From Cryptosporangium aurantiacum (GTDB taxonomy: Bacteria > Actinomycetota > Actinomycetes > Mycobacteriales > Cryptosporangiaceae): DNA of 64,000 nt. The stretch spans positions 248,001 to 312,000 of the forward strand of contig NZ_FRCS01000007.1 in the NCBI RefSeq assembly GCF_900143005.1, written 5' to 3'. Below the pieces are notes generated by a model. That model saw only the letters and a list, made by a program, of their open reading frames with translations. It was not told where the DNA came from and made no database searches. Each line of letters opens with the position of its first letter. The stretch's first letter is position 1. Below are positions 25,544 through 35,100 of this stretch, piece after piece. A program made the position numbers and the translations under genes.

Positions 25544-26509
25544 GTGCTCGACACGTCCGCGCGCCTGCTCCGCCTGCTCGGTCTGCTGCAGACCCATCGG
25601 GAGTGGACCGGGACCGCGCTCGCCGGCGAACTCGCCGTCACCGCCCGCACCGTGCGCCGTGACGTCGAGAAGCTCCGCGCGCTCGGCTACCCGATCGACG
25701 CGGTGGGCGGCGTCGGCGGGGGTTACCGGCTGGCCGCAGGCGCCGCGCTGCCGCCGCTGCTGCTCGACGACGACGAGGCGGTCGCGGTCGCGGTGGGGCT
25801 CCGCGGCGCGGCGTCCGGGGCCGCGGTCACCGGGATCGCCGAGAGCTCCGTGCGTGCACTGGCCAAACTCGACCAGGTGCTTCCGTCGCGGCTGCGCTAC
25901 CGGGTCGCGACGCTCAGCGACGCCGTGGTCAGCCTGCCGGGCCGCGGCCCGTCGGTCGACGCGACGACGCTGGTCACGATCGCCACCGCGATCCGCGACA
26001 CGACCCGGCTGCGCTTCGACTACACCAGCGGCACCGCGGAGGCCACGATCCGCGAGGTCGAGCCGTACCGTCTCGTCAACGCCGGGCGCCGGTGGTACTT
26101 GCTGAGCTGGGACGTCGCCCGCACCGACTGGCGCACGTTCCGGGTCGACCGGCTGCGCGTCCGCACGCCCGGCGGGCCGCGGTTCGCGCCGCGACCGCTG
26201 CCCACCGACGACTTGGCGGCCTACCTCGATGACGCGCTGGCCCGGGCGCCGTACCGGTACGAGGCAGTCCTCGTCCTGCACGGCACGCCCGACGCCGTCC
26301 GGGCGGAGGTGCCGGCCTGGCTCGGCGTCGTGGAGGAGCGGAGCTCCGACTCCTGCACGGTCCGGATCGGCTCCGACGACCTCGACCAGCTCGCGGTCTG
26401 GGTCAGCACATTCGGTTTCGACTTCGAGGTGCTCGAACCCGCCGAACTCCGGACACATCTGCGCGCGCTGGCCGCCCGGATGCACCGCGCCGCGCGGCGT
26501 CCAAAATAA
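25544..26509 (+). CDS. YafY-type HTH/WYL-domain transcriptional regulator
   Basis: The protein has 321 aa. The N-terminal winged helix spans about 1-60 (TARTVRRDVEKLRALGYPID, then GGGYRL). The WYL domain spans about 150-230; its core reads GRRWYLLSWDVARTDWRTFR, and a WCX-type C-terminal domain follows. The GTG at 25544 lies 6 nt after CAGAAT, suggesting a leaderless mRNA. WYL domains bind nucleic acid or nucleotide-type ligands; in this divergent setting a local repressor of the NmrA-like gene is the simplest role. Confidence 0.88.
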   Translation: MLDTSARLLRLLGLLQTHREWTGTALAGELAVTARTVRRDVEKLRALGYPIDAVGGVGGGYRLAAGAALPPLLLDDDEAVAVAVGLRGAASGAAVTGIAESSVRALAKLDQVLPSRLRYRVATLSDAVVSLPGRGPSVDATTLVTIATAIRDTTRLRFDYTSGTAEATIREVEPYRLVNAGRRWYLLSWDVARTDWRTFRVDRLRVRTPGGPRFAPRPLPTDDLAAYLDDALARAPYRYEAVLVLHGTPDAVRAEVPAWLGVVEERSSDSCTVRIGSDDLDQLAVWVSTFGFDFEVLEPAELRTHLRALAARMHRAARRPK

Positions 26510-26530
26510 CAAGCCCAGACACGACGACGC

Positions 26531-27412
26531 TCACCCATACCCGTACCTCGCCACGACGTAGCGTTCGATCCGGGCGGCCAGGTCGGCGAGCACCGCAGCG
26601 GCCGGATGCCTGGCGTCCCACGCGCAGGAGAGGTGCACGCTGACCGGCGCGGCTCCGGAAGAGACGACCGCCAGCGGTATCAGGTCGAACCGCGGATCGT
26701 CGGAGACGACCGCGATCCCACGCCCGGCGGCGGCGAGTGCCTGCGCGACCGTGCCGTTGCTCGCCTCGACGGCGGCGGGTAGCGCGACACCCGCGGCCAG
26801 CACCGCGGCGTCGAACGCCTGGCGTGCGGGGTGCCCGGGCGGCAGCACGACGAGGTCCTCGTCGGCGAGAGCCCCGAGCGTCACCGAGCGTTCGGCCGCC
26901 CACCGGTGTCCGGGTGGGACGTACGCCCAGACCGGCAGCGGCGGCAGCGGGCGGGACGCGAACGGCGGGTGCGGTCGCCCGGCGGTGAGCACCAGGTCGG
27001 CGCCGCGCCGCCGGGCGTCGTCCGGAGTAAGGCCGTCGGACGCGAACACGGCGGGCACCGGATCGTTCGGGGCGAGCGTCACCAGGAACGGCGAGACGAC
27101 GTCGGTCAGCGTCGTGGTGGGCGCGGCGATCGTGACGCGGGCGAGCCGCCCGCGGGCCTGCAGGTCCGCGGCGACGCGCAGCGCGTCGGCGCGTTCGAGC
27201 AGGTCGCGGGCGTGGGGGAGGAGCGCGCGCCCGGCGGGGGAGAGCCGCAGCCGGCCCTGGGCCCGCTCGAACAGGTCGACGCCGAGTTCGCGTTCGAGGC
27301 CGCGGAGCTGCCGGGACAGCGCGGGCTGCGTCACCCGTACCGCGTCGGCGGCGGCGCTCACGGTCCCGGCGTCCGCGACCGCGACGAAGTAGGCGATGGT
27401 GCGGAGCTCCAC
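26531..27412 (-). CDS. LysR-family transcriptional regulator
   Basis: The protein has 293 aa. The N-terminal HTH reads AYFVAVADAGTVSAAADAVR followed by VTQPALSRQLRGLE; a LysR substrate-binding domain follows, with FLVTLAPNDPVPAV and LVVLPPGHPARQAF. It starts with GTG at 27412. It is divergent from the aldehyde dehydrogenase gene at 27487 with 74 bp between the starts, the classic LysR layout, so it probably activates that gene in response to a metabolite. Confidence 0.9.
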   Translation of the reverse strand: MELRTIAYFVAVADAGTVSAAADAVRVTQPALSRQLRGLERELGVDLFERAQGRLRLSPAGRALLPHARDLLERADALRVAADLQARGRLARVTIAAPTTTLTDVVSPFLVTLAPNDPVPAVFASDGLTPDDARRRGADLVLTAGRPHPPFASRPLPPLPVWAYVPPGHRWAAERSVTLGALADEDLVVLPPGHPARQAFDAAVLAAGVALPAAVEASNGTVAQALAAAGRGIAVVSDDPRFDLIPLAVVSSGAAPVSVHLSCAWDARHPAAAVLADLAARIERYVVARYGYG

Positions 27413-27486
27413 GTATGCCTTCCGGGCATGAGAACGATGACGAACAGGTATTGGACAGCATAGGCGACGCCGCGAACCCTGGAACC

Positions 27487-28956
27487 ATGACCGTGTGCCC
27501 CGACGAGACCCTCGTCGACGCCTTGGATCCGACTCGCGCCCTCATCGTCGGCGGCGAACACCGCCGCGGCGGCGCCGGGCTGTTCGATGTCGAGGACCCC
27601 GCCGATCGCCGGGTCATCGCGGCGGTCGCCGACGCCGACCGCCGGGACGCGATCGCCGCGGTGGACGCCGCCCAGGCCGCGTTCGCGGGCTGGCGCGCGC
27701 TGCCGCCGCGGAGCCGGTCGGAGATCCTGCACCGGGCCCACGCGCTGATGCTGCGCGACGCCGACGACCTGGCGACGCTGGTCACCCGGGAGAACGGCAA
27801 GTCGTTCGCGGACGCGCGCGGCGAGGTGGTTTACGCGGCGGAGTTCTTCCGGTGGTTCGCCGAGGAGGCGGTGCGGACCGGCGGGGACTTCGGTCCGTCG
27901 CCCGCCGGGGGTACGCGGACGCTGGTCACGCACCGGCCGGTCGGGGTGGCGGCGCTGGTCACGCCGTGGAACTTCCCGGCGGCGATGGCGACGCGGAAGA
28001 TCGCGCCCGCGCTGGCCGCCGGGTGCACGGTGGTGCTGAAGCCGGCGGCGGAGACCCCGCTGACCGCGATCGCGGTGGTGCGGCTGCTCGCCGAGGCCGG
28101 GGTGCCGGACGGCGTGGTCAACCTGGTGCCGTCCACCGACGCCGCCGGGGTGGTCGGCGCGTGGCTGGCCGACGCGCGGGTCCGCAAGATCTCGTTCACC
28201 GGCTCGACCCGGGTCGGGCAGCTGCTGCTGCGGCAGGCGGCCGACCGGGTGGTGAACACGTCGATGGAGCTCGGCGGCAACGCGCCGTTCGTCGTCACCG
28301 CGGACGCCGACCTCGACGCGGCGGTGGAGGGCGCGATGGTCGCGAAGTTCCGCGGCGGGGGTCAGGCCTGCACGGCGGCGAACCGGTTCTACGTGCACAC
28401 CGACGTCGTCGCGGAGTTCACGGCCCGGTTCGGTGCCCGGGTCGAGGCGCTGACCGTGGGTCCGGCCGACACCGGCGCACAGATCGGTCCGCTGATCTCC
28501 GGCGCCGCGGTCGACCGGGTCACGGCCCTGGTCGCGGACGCCGTGGCGACCGGTGCCCGGGTGGCGGCGACCGCCGCGGTCCCGGAGTCGAAGGGCTGGT
28601 TCCTCGCCCCGACCGTGCTCGCCGACGTGCCCGCCGGTGCGGCGATCCTCGACGAGGAGATCTTCGGCCCGGTCGCGCCGATCGTGGCGTGGAGCGACGA
28701 GGAGGACCTGCTGCGGCAGGTGAACGGCACCGAGATGGGCCTGGCCGCCTATGTGTACGCCGGTGATCTCGGCCGCGCGCTGCGGCTCGCCGAGCGGATC
28801 GAGGCCGGGATGGTGGGCGTCAACCGGGGCCTGGTGTCGGATCCGGCGGCGCCGTTCGGCGGGATGAAGCAGTCCGGGATCGGCCGCGAGGGTGCGCGCG
28901 TCGGCCTGGAGGAGTTCTGCGAGACCCAGTTCTTCTCGGTCGACTGGCCGGTGTGA
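27487..28956 (+). CDS. gabD: NAD(P)-dependent succinate-semialdehyde dehydrogenase-like enzyme
   Basis: The protein has 489 aa. Catalytic Cys295 (GGGQACTAANR) and general-base Glu261 (ELGGNAP) have the usual 34-residue spacing; VTPWNFPAAM and SFTGSTRVGQ are cofactor-site landmarks, and FGGMKQSGIGREG closes the chain. The sequence fits the GabD branch (4-aminobutyrate degradation, succinate semialdehyde to succinate), though related semialdehyde substrates are possible. The ATG at 27487 is chosen because an earlier ATG at 27415 would add 24 residues overlapping the regulator region. It is divergent from the LysR gene. Confidence 0.88.
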   Translation: MTVCPDETLVDALDPTRALIVGGEHRRGGAGLFDVEDPADRRVIAAVADADRRDAIAAVDAAQAAFAGWRALPPRSRSEILHRAHALMLRDADDLATLVTRENGKSFADARGEVVYAAEFFRWFAEEAVRTGGDFGPSPAGGTRTLVTHRPVGVAALVTPWNFPAAMATRKIAPALAAGCTVVLKPAAETPLTAIAVVRLLAEAGVPDGVVNLVPSTDAAGVVGAWLADARVRKISFTGSTRVGQLLLRQAADRVVNTSMELGGNAPFVVTADADLDAAVEGAMVAKFRGGGQACTAANRFYVHTDVVAEFTARFGARVEALTVGPADTGAQIGPLISGAAVDRVTALVADAVATGARVAATAAVPESKGWFLAPTVLADVPAGAAILDEEIFGPVAPIVAWSDEEDLLRQVNGTEMGLAAYVYAGDLGRALRLAERIEAGMVGVNRGLVSDPAAPFGGMKQSGIGREGARVGLEEFCETQFFSVDWPV

Positions 28957-28963
28957 CGGCTCC

Positions 28964-29001
28964 GGTCATCGACCGTTCCGACGGGGTCATCGACCGTTCC
29001 G
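28964..29001. repeat. 17-bp direct repeat, period 21
   Basis: GGTCATCGACCGTTCCG occurs at 28964-28980 and 28985-29001. Read on the minus strand, each copy encodes RNGR followed by TGA, so the end of the small membrane-protein gene is duplicated downstream of its own stop. It is a local duplication; no recombinase is nearby. Confidence 0.6.
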
Positions 29002-29139
29002 GCGGCGAATCGCGATCACCCCCGCGACGACCAGGAGGACGGGGAGGATCAGGCCCCACATCAGCCAACCGTTCATCTGCGCCTCCAGGTTCGCCCCCGT
29101 GCCCTCGACCCTGGCGGTCAGCGGCGCCGGGAGACTCAT
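28987..29139 (-). CDS. Small single-pass membrane protein (50 aa)
   Basis: The protein has 50 aa. A short N-terminal part (MSLPAPLTARVEGTG) is followed by one strong membrane helix (WLMWGLILPVLLVVAGVIAI) and a basic tail RRRNGR. A later in-frame ATG would give a 29-aa version that is nearly all helix. There is no clear ribosome site, and the gene lies beyond a terminator of the DUF1996 gene. No family is recognised; small basic-tailed helices of this kind are often membrane regulators or toxins. Confidence 0.4.
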   Translation of the reverse strand: MSLPAPLTARVEGTGANLEAQMNGWLMWGLILPVLLVVAGVIAIRRRNGR

Positions 29140-29154
29140 CCCGGCGGGGTGACT

Positions 29155-29192
29155 GCGCGCCCGCAAGCGGAGTTACCGGCTTGCGGGCGCGC
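29155..29192 (-). terminator. Perfect 14-bp stem terminator after the DUF1996 gene
   Basis: GCGCGCCCGCAAGC (29155-29168) pairs perfectly with 29179-29192 around a 10-nt loop. It begins 6 bp past the DUF1996 stop at 29198. There is no T-run, as is common in this GC range. Confidence 0.72.
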
Positions 29193-29197
29193 GGCGA

Positions 29198-30565
29198 TCA
29201 GCAGCGGCGGCCGGCGTTGAGGCAGTTCACGACCCGCTTCATCGACGCGGGGGACATCACGTTGATGAAGTCGTTGTGGTCGGTGATCGGCTTGTGCAGC
29301 TGCTCGGGGAATCCGTCGGTGGCGAACGACGGGCCCCTCGGGACGTTGTAGGTGAGCGTGATCGTCAGCTTCGGCACCGCGACCGTGCCGCGCGGGCACT
29401 TGCCCGCCGCGTCCGGGAACAGGATGTGCGTGCGGTGGTTGGCGCTGTCGGTGCTCTTGCCGTCCCAGCAGCTCGGGAACTCCGCGATCCGGGTGAACCC
29501 GCGGCCGTCCGGGCAGAGTGTGTACTTGTCGGTGCTGATCCGGTTCGTGAAGCCCTGGCAGGTGAACTTCGCCCGCTGGTTGGCGCCGCCGTTCGTGAAC
29601 GACTTGGCGTCACCGGTCAGCACGCGCAGGAACCGGGGCATCGGGACGACCTTGGAGAACGGGTTCCCGGAGTAGGTGATCGTCACCTTGGGCCGCAGCA
29701 CCTTGCCGACGTTGAGGTCGGAGTCCAGCTCGCCCGGGACGCGTTTCTGGTTCTTGGTCTTCGTGATGTCCCGGATGACCGGCCAGTAGTAGCTGGACAG
29801 GTCGCCGCGGTCGCGGCAGGTGGTGCGTCCGGCGGCCAGGCTCTGGTCGGTGGAGGCGGCGGACGTCGTGGTGTTGCCGACGTAGTCGTGCAGGTGGTGT
29901 GCGCCGTTGCCGACGCCGGGCGCGACGATCACGTTGTCGGAGTTGAAGTGGCCGCGTTCGTTGTTGCCGCAGCGCGCGGTGAACGTGCCGCCGGAGCCGC
30001 GGCGGGTGGTCCTGGCGAGCGTGCTGCGGGTCGGCCGGACCTTGCGGATCGGGATGAAGTCCGCGGGCACCGGACCGGTCTGCACGTGTCCGTGGTTGGA
30101 CGCGGACGGGGACGCGGACGAGGAGGCAGTGGGTGCCGCGGTGTTCCCGGCGCCCTGCACGCGGCAGGTGGCCAGCGTCGCCACGTCGAGGTTCGGACGC
30201 GGTGCCGCGCGTCCGATCGCGATCGTGATCCGGTCGATGGTGGCGGTCCGCTTGTCCTTCAACGGCCCGAGGATCGCGTTCTGGACGAAGTTCTTACCCC
30301 CCTCGCCCTGCGAGCTGACCAGCCGCTTGTTGGCCTCGTCGATCTGGGTCCGGAGCTGTGCGAGGTTCCGGTCGACCTCGGCGGCGGCCCGCGCCGGAAC
30401 GGCGGGCAGCGCGGCCCGGACGTCCGGGCAGACGATCGTGCCGGGTGCGGAACCCGCCGATTTGTCGCTCGCGGACGACACCCCGACCAGGGTGGTGCCG
30501 GTGATCGCGAGCGCCGCGACGCCGACGACGGCGCCGATGGTCCATCTTTTCTGCAACTGAGTCAT
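29198..30565 (-). CDS. Secreted DUF1996-domain protein
   Basis: The protein has 455 aa. A signal peptide covers residues 1 to about 33 (RWTIGAVVGVAALAITGTTL core), a helical region 45-120 is followed by a Ser/Ala linker, and from about 165 comes a DUF1996 domain with HFNSDNVIVAPGVGNGAHHL, HDYVGN, YYWPV, CWDGKSTDSANHRTH and PKLTITLTY. DUF1996 proteins are secreted by actinomycetes and fungi; their activity is unknown, although the conserved His/Asp/Trp set suggests sugar or metal binding. It ends with NCLNAGRRC and several Cys that may pair. The extra N-terminal helical part is unusual. Confidence 0.85.
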   Translation of the reverse strand: MTQLQKRWTIGAVVGVAALAITGTTLVGVSSASDKSAGSAPGTIVCPDVRAALPAVPARAAAEVDRNLAQLRTQIDEANKRLVSSQGEGGKNFVQNAILGPLKDKRTATIDRITIAIGRAAPRPNLDVATLATCRVQGAGNTAAPTASSSASPSASNHGHVQTGPVPADFIPIRKVRPTRSTLARTTRRGSGGTFTARCGNNERGHFNSDNVIVAPGVGNGAHHLHDYVGNTTTSAASTDQSLAAGRTTCRDRGDLSSYYWPVIRDITKTKNQKRVPGELDSDLNVGKVLRPKVTITYSGNPFSKVVPMPRFLRVLTGDAKSFTNGGANQRAKFTCQGFTNRISTDKYTLCPDGRGFTRIAEFPSCWDGKSTDSANHRTHILFPDAAGKCPRGTVAVPKLTITLTYNVPRGPSFATDGFPEQLHKPITDHNDFINVMSPASMKRVVNCLNAGRRC

Positions 30566-30650
30566 CCTCCGCCGAGTGCTGTGCTGCGTACTGGCCCCGC
30601 TGCCCAGACGCCTCGACAGATGACGCGGTTCGACGTTTTGCCTGGCTAGT

Positions 30651-31424
30651 TCACAGGAGCCCCACAGGCTCCGGTGCCCGCACCGCCCGCCGGCGGTGGA
30701 CGAGCAGCCACCAAGCGCCGAGGACGAGCACTGCGCCGGCGACCGCGTCGAGCGTCCAGTGGTTGGCGGTCGCGACCACGACCACGGTCGTGACCAGCGG
30801 ATACGCGTGGGCGAGCAGCCGCTGCCACCGGTGCCGTGCCAGCCCGGCGAGCACCAGCCCGCACCAGAGCGCCCATCCGACGTGCATCGACGGCATCGCG
30901 GCGAGCTGGTTGAGGCCCGCGGAGTTGTGGTCGGGCCACCAGCCGACGTCCGCGGTGGCGATCATCGTGTCGACGTAGCCGGGCAGCATCCGCGGCGGTG
31001 CCGTGGGATACGCGAGGTAACCGACGAGCGCGACCGCGGTCGCCAGCATCAGCGCCGACCGGGCCGGCCGGTACCGCTCCGGTGCGAAGCGGTAGAGCGC
31101 GATCAGCACCAGCGGTGTGACGAGGTAGTGCAGGCCGGCGTACCAGAACGACGTCGCGAGCTCGGCCCAGCGCACGCCGGTGACCGCGGCGTTGAGCGGT
31201 GCCTCGACGTGCAGGCCGAGGTGCCGTTCGAGGCCGAGGATCGCGCGGGCGTGCGCGAGGGCGGGGCCGCGGTCGTCGCTGGCGACCATCCGGATGAGGT
31301 CGTAGGGCACGAGGAACGCGATCACGAGCAGGATCTCGCGGCGCCAGGACGGACGGTCGGATCTGTGTGACGCGGTGTGGTCACCCAGGGCTCGAAGGTC
31401 TGTCCGATGTGCCTCGAGTACCAC
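30651..31424 (-). CDS. PAP2-superfamily membrane phosphatase / phosphotransferase
   Basis: The protein has 257 aa with about six membrane helices. The PAP2 active-site parts are PSMHVGWALWCG with His181 and NHWTLDAVAG with His222 and Asp226, the second-half signature of the Aur1/Ipt1-like branch. This family moves phosphate or phospho-inositol groups on lipids at the outer face of the membrane. It starts with GTG at 31424, with GGGAGG upstream. It is a separate unit from its neighbours. Confidence 0.85.
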   Translation of the reverse strand: MVLEAHRTDLRALGDHTASHRSDRPSWRREILLVIAFLVPYDLIRMVASDDRGPALAHARAILGLERHLGLHVEAPLNAAVTGVRWAELATSFWYAGLHYLVTPLVLIALYRFAPERYRPARSALMLATAVALVGYLAYPTAPPRMLPGYVDTMIATADVGWWPDHNSAGLNQLAAMPSMHVGWALWCGLVLAGLARHRWQRLLAHAYPLVTTVVVVATANHWTLDAVAGAVLVLGAWWLLVHRRRAVRAPEPVGLL

Positions 31425-31526
31425 GCTGTTCGGCCCTCCCGCGTCCCCGATACGCGCGACCCGCCTCTAGCCGGTCGGCTAGGGGTGGACAACAGGTCAC
31501 AGTAATGGACTGGCGCAACAGCGCGG

Positions 31527-31964
31527 TCAGAGGCCCTCGCAGGTGGCCAGCGCCTGCGCGATCTCGTTCCTGGCGGTCGCGGCGTCCGCGTACTGGATGG
31601 CCTGCGACGCGGCGTGGGTGTCCCGGGACAGGACCTGGTAGCGGCGGTCGTCCTCGGCGGCCGCGGCCGCGAGCTGCGCGGCGGCGCCGATCCGGTACGC
31701 GTACGGCAGGTCCAGCGAGTCCGAGTTCGTCGCGTCGATCCGCTCCAGGATCCGGCACGAGGCGGCCGCGTCGGCGGCGGCGCCCTCGTGGTCGTCGCCG
31801 CCGCCGATCAGCGCCGTGCCCAGCCACACGATCCCGACCACGAACACCCCGACCAGAAGGCCCGCGAGGCCGGCCAGGATCGGAGCGCGGCCGACGGACG
31901 GCGGCCGTGACGGACCGTAGCCGGGCGGGGGTGAACTGCTGTCGGGGGTGTGCGGGCTGCTCAC
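31527..31964 (-). CDS. Single-pass membrane protein of unknown function
   Basis: The protein has 145 aa. A Pro/Ser-rich cytosolic start (SSPHTPDSSSPPPGYGPSRP) is followed by one helix near 28-52 (ILAGLAGLLVGVFVVGIVWLG) and an outside helical domain of about 90 residues with two Cys (CRILERID and ATCEGL), one near each end, which may pair. The GTG at 31964 is preferred because GGAGG stands 10 nt upstream; an ATG at 31997 is the alternative. It is divergent from the dynamin-like gene. No family is recognised. Confidence 0.62.
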   Translation of the reverse strand: MSSPHTPDSSSPPPGYGPSRPPSVGRAPILAGLAGLLVGVFVVGIVWLGTALIGGGDDHEGAAADAAASCRILERIDATNSDSLDLPYAYRIGAAAQLAAAAAEDDRRYQVLSRDTHAASQAIQYADAATARNEIAQALATCEGL

Positions 31965-32101
31965 GGTTGTTGATCCTCCAGGGGGCGACCCGCCCATCCT
32001 GACGGTGCGGATGAGGCGTGTGGTCCGAAATCGAGGGACCGATCCGGAAACCCACGACCCACCCCGGCCACCAAATTCGTCATATTCGGGTCATAACTCC
32101 C

Positions 32102-32107
32102 TAGAAT
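32102..32107 (+). promoter_or_regulatory. -10-like hexamer TAGAAT, leaderless start of the dynamin-like gene
   Basis: TAGAAT ends 8 nt before the GTG at 32116, with no ribosome site between. The upstream 30 bp are notably AT-rich for this genome (CATATTC, ATAACT), as expected of a promoter. Confidence 0.45.
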
Positions 32108-32115
32108 CGCCAACC

Positions 32116-35100
32116 GTGACCGCGCCGTCCCTCCTCGACACCCTCGCCGACGCCGGAGGGCCCGACGGTGATGCCGCCGCGATCGCCGTTCTCCCGGCCG
32201 CCGTGCGCGCCGCCTACCAGGCCGCGGAACACACCGGCCACCGCCTCCGGCTGGGCGTCGTCCCCGAGTGCACGCTGGTGCTGCTCGGCCCCGCCGACGC
32301 GGGCAAGACCGCGTTCACCTCCGCGCTGCTCGCCGACGGCGTCCGTGGCCTGGTGGGGCTGGCCGAGCGTCCGGGGCCGGGCACGCCGGTGCCGGTCGAG
32401 TACGCCTACGGTGGTGAGCCCGAACTGTGGCTGGGGCTCGGCGGCACGGTCAGCGACCCGGCGGAGTGGGTCCGCGCGCCGCTGGACACTCCGGACCTCG
32501 ACCGGCTGCCCGAGCTGCGCCGGGTCCGGGCGGCCGTCCCCTCCGCGGTGCTACGGGACTGGGGCGTCCGGATCGTCGACTGCCCCGGGCTCGACGACGT
32601 CGCCGACCTGACCGGCCCGGCGCTGGACGAGGCCCGCAAACCCGGCGTCGGCGTGCTCTACCTGGTGCCCCGGCGCGGGATCACCGAACTGGACGCGCAG
32701 GCCCTGGAGGCGCTGCGGCACGTTCCGCTGGTGCTGATCGAGAACCGCCGGGACGCCGAGATCGCCGGTGCCGCGGCGAGCGTCGACGAGCTGGCCGTTC
32801 CCGGGCTCGACGTCGGACTGGCCGTTCCGCTCGCCGTGCGGCGGCTGGCGCGGCCGGGACCCGAGCGCGACACCGTGCTGCGCTGCGTCGCCCTGCTCCG
32901 GACCCGCACCGCACCGGACCGGTGGACGGCCGCGCTCGGCGCGGCGGCGGTCCGCAGCCGCGAGGCGCTCGGCGCCGAGTTCGCCCGCCGCCGCACGATG
33001 GCGCTGATGGCCAGGCACCCGGACTGGCTCGGCTCGCTGCACCTGCTCGCCGACCTGCTCGGTATCGAGCGGGACGGTCCCGGCGTGATCGAGCTGGACG
33101 ACCGGTTGACCCGGATCACCCGGCTGGCCCAGGCCGCCCGGCCCGCCGAGGCGCTGCGCGCGCTCGTCGACCGGGACGTCCGGGCCGCCGTCGACCGGTA
33201 CAACGCCGAGGCGGTCCGCGACGCCGGCGTCCGGCCGCCGCGCGACGACGCGCCTCCGGCCGCGTTCGGCCGGTCCTATGCCGAGTTGCGCGACGAGCTG
33301 GTCACGCTCCTCGACACCACGCTGGCGGACGACGTCCTCGGCGCCACCGCCAGCGAGCGGGACGCGCTGGCCGAGATCCGGTCCGGCGTCCTGGATGACC
33401 AGCTCGAGGTGGCCGTGCTGGGCCAGTCCTCGTCCGGCAAGTCGTCGCTGATCAACGCGCTGCTCGGCGTCCGGACCGGGACCGCGCTGCTGCCCACCGC
33501 CCCGCGTCCGACGACTGCGACCGTCAACCGGGTCGAGTACGCGCCCCGCCCCGGGCTGAACGTGACGTGGCTGCCGGAGGTCGAGCTGCGGCTGCTCTCC
33601 CCGGGCGCCGAGCCGAACCAGGTCCGCGTCCACGTCGAGAACATCCGCGCGCTGGGCCGGTGGCTGCGCGACCGGTCGGTGCGCGCGCGTGACTGCGTGT
33701 TCCACCCGCTGGCGCCGCAGCCCGACCGGCTCGACGGCCAGGCCGCGTTCTGGCGACTGTGGAAGATCCTCGACCTGGCCGGTGACCCCGCGCTCTACGC
33801 GTATCTGGCGCCGAGCCCGGACCGGCCGCGCCTCACCGACCTGTCGGTGCCCGCCGAGGTCACCGTGCGGCGGTTCGCCACGGTGCCCGACCAGTGGCCG
33901 GGGTCGCTCGCGTCCGAGCGTGCGTTCGCCGAGCTCACCCGCGATCCCGCGCTCGCGCTGCGGGTCGACACGCTGCGGGTGGGCGTGCCCCATCCGCTGC
34001 TGCGTCACGTCACGATCGTCGACACGCCCGGCACCGACGCACCCGTGCCGCACCACCGGCTGACCGCGCACCGCGCGGTCCGCGACCAGCGGCACAGCGC
34101 GGTCGTCTACTGCTTCGACGGGGCGAAACCGGCCAGCCGGGAGGACAGCGCGAACCTCGCGTTCCTCCGCGAGCGGCTCGGGACCGGCGACCCGGCCCGG
34201 TACTTCTTCGTGATCACCCGCCGCGGCGTCGTCGAACGCGACGCCGACCGGGTCCGGGAGACCGTCGAGAACGCGCTGGCGGCATCCGGGGACGAGCCCC
34301 CGCGCACGTACTTCACCGAGGTCCTCCGCGAGCTCAACGACGATTTCCGCGCGCTCGCCGACGACCTGGGCCGCTACGTCCTGATCACCCGGCGGACGCT
34401 GCTGCGGTCCTGGATCGAGCGCACGCAGCGGGTGCTGGAGGACGTCCACGGCAGACACCTCCGGCGGCTGCAGCGGCTCGCGGACTCCGAGGACGGCCGG
34501 ATCACCCGGCTGCGCACCCTCCGCCAGGAGTTCGCGCAGCTCGACACGCTCCGCGGCGACCTGCGGGCCGCGGACTGGGGCGAGCCCTGGCTCCGTGGCC
34601 GGACGACGAACCTGCTCGACGGCGGAACCGCGCAGATCGACCACATCGTGCGGGGCCTGACGAACCGGCGGACGTTCGCCGCCGGACGGCCGCGGCTCAC
34701 GACCGGGATCGAGGAGCTCAACCACGCGGTGCGGGACCGCCTCGCGGCCGACTGCGCCGCGCTCGCCGCGGAACTGGCCGCGCGGCTGCCCGGCCGCGGC
34801 GTCGGCCCGCTGGAACTGACCTGGGACGAGGAGCCGTTCGGCGCCGCCGGCGTCGACGCCGCGATGGCCGCGACCGAGTGGCGGACCGGGTGGCAGCGGT
34901 TCCGGGTGCTGTTCGACCCCCGGCGCCGCCGGTCCGACGCGGAGGCGAACCGGGCGCTGGTCACCGCGGCCTGGACGCTCAGCCGCGACCGCGGCACGCA
35001 GGCCGTCGCCGACGCCGTCGACCTGTACGCCGGGCACCTGCACGCCGAGCTGGCGCGGCTCGCCGACGGTCTGGCCACCGAGATCGCCGCGGCTGAACAA

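Noticed and set aside
28964..29001. Direct repeats as an integration (att) site
   Set aside because: No tRNA, integrase or flanking mobile genes; the repeats are only 4 bp apart and explained as a local duplication.
31370..32002. Plus-strand frames opposite the PAP2 and small membrane-protein genes
   Set aside because: No start signals or domain features; the minus-strand proteins show membrane helices and, for PAP2, active-site motifs.
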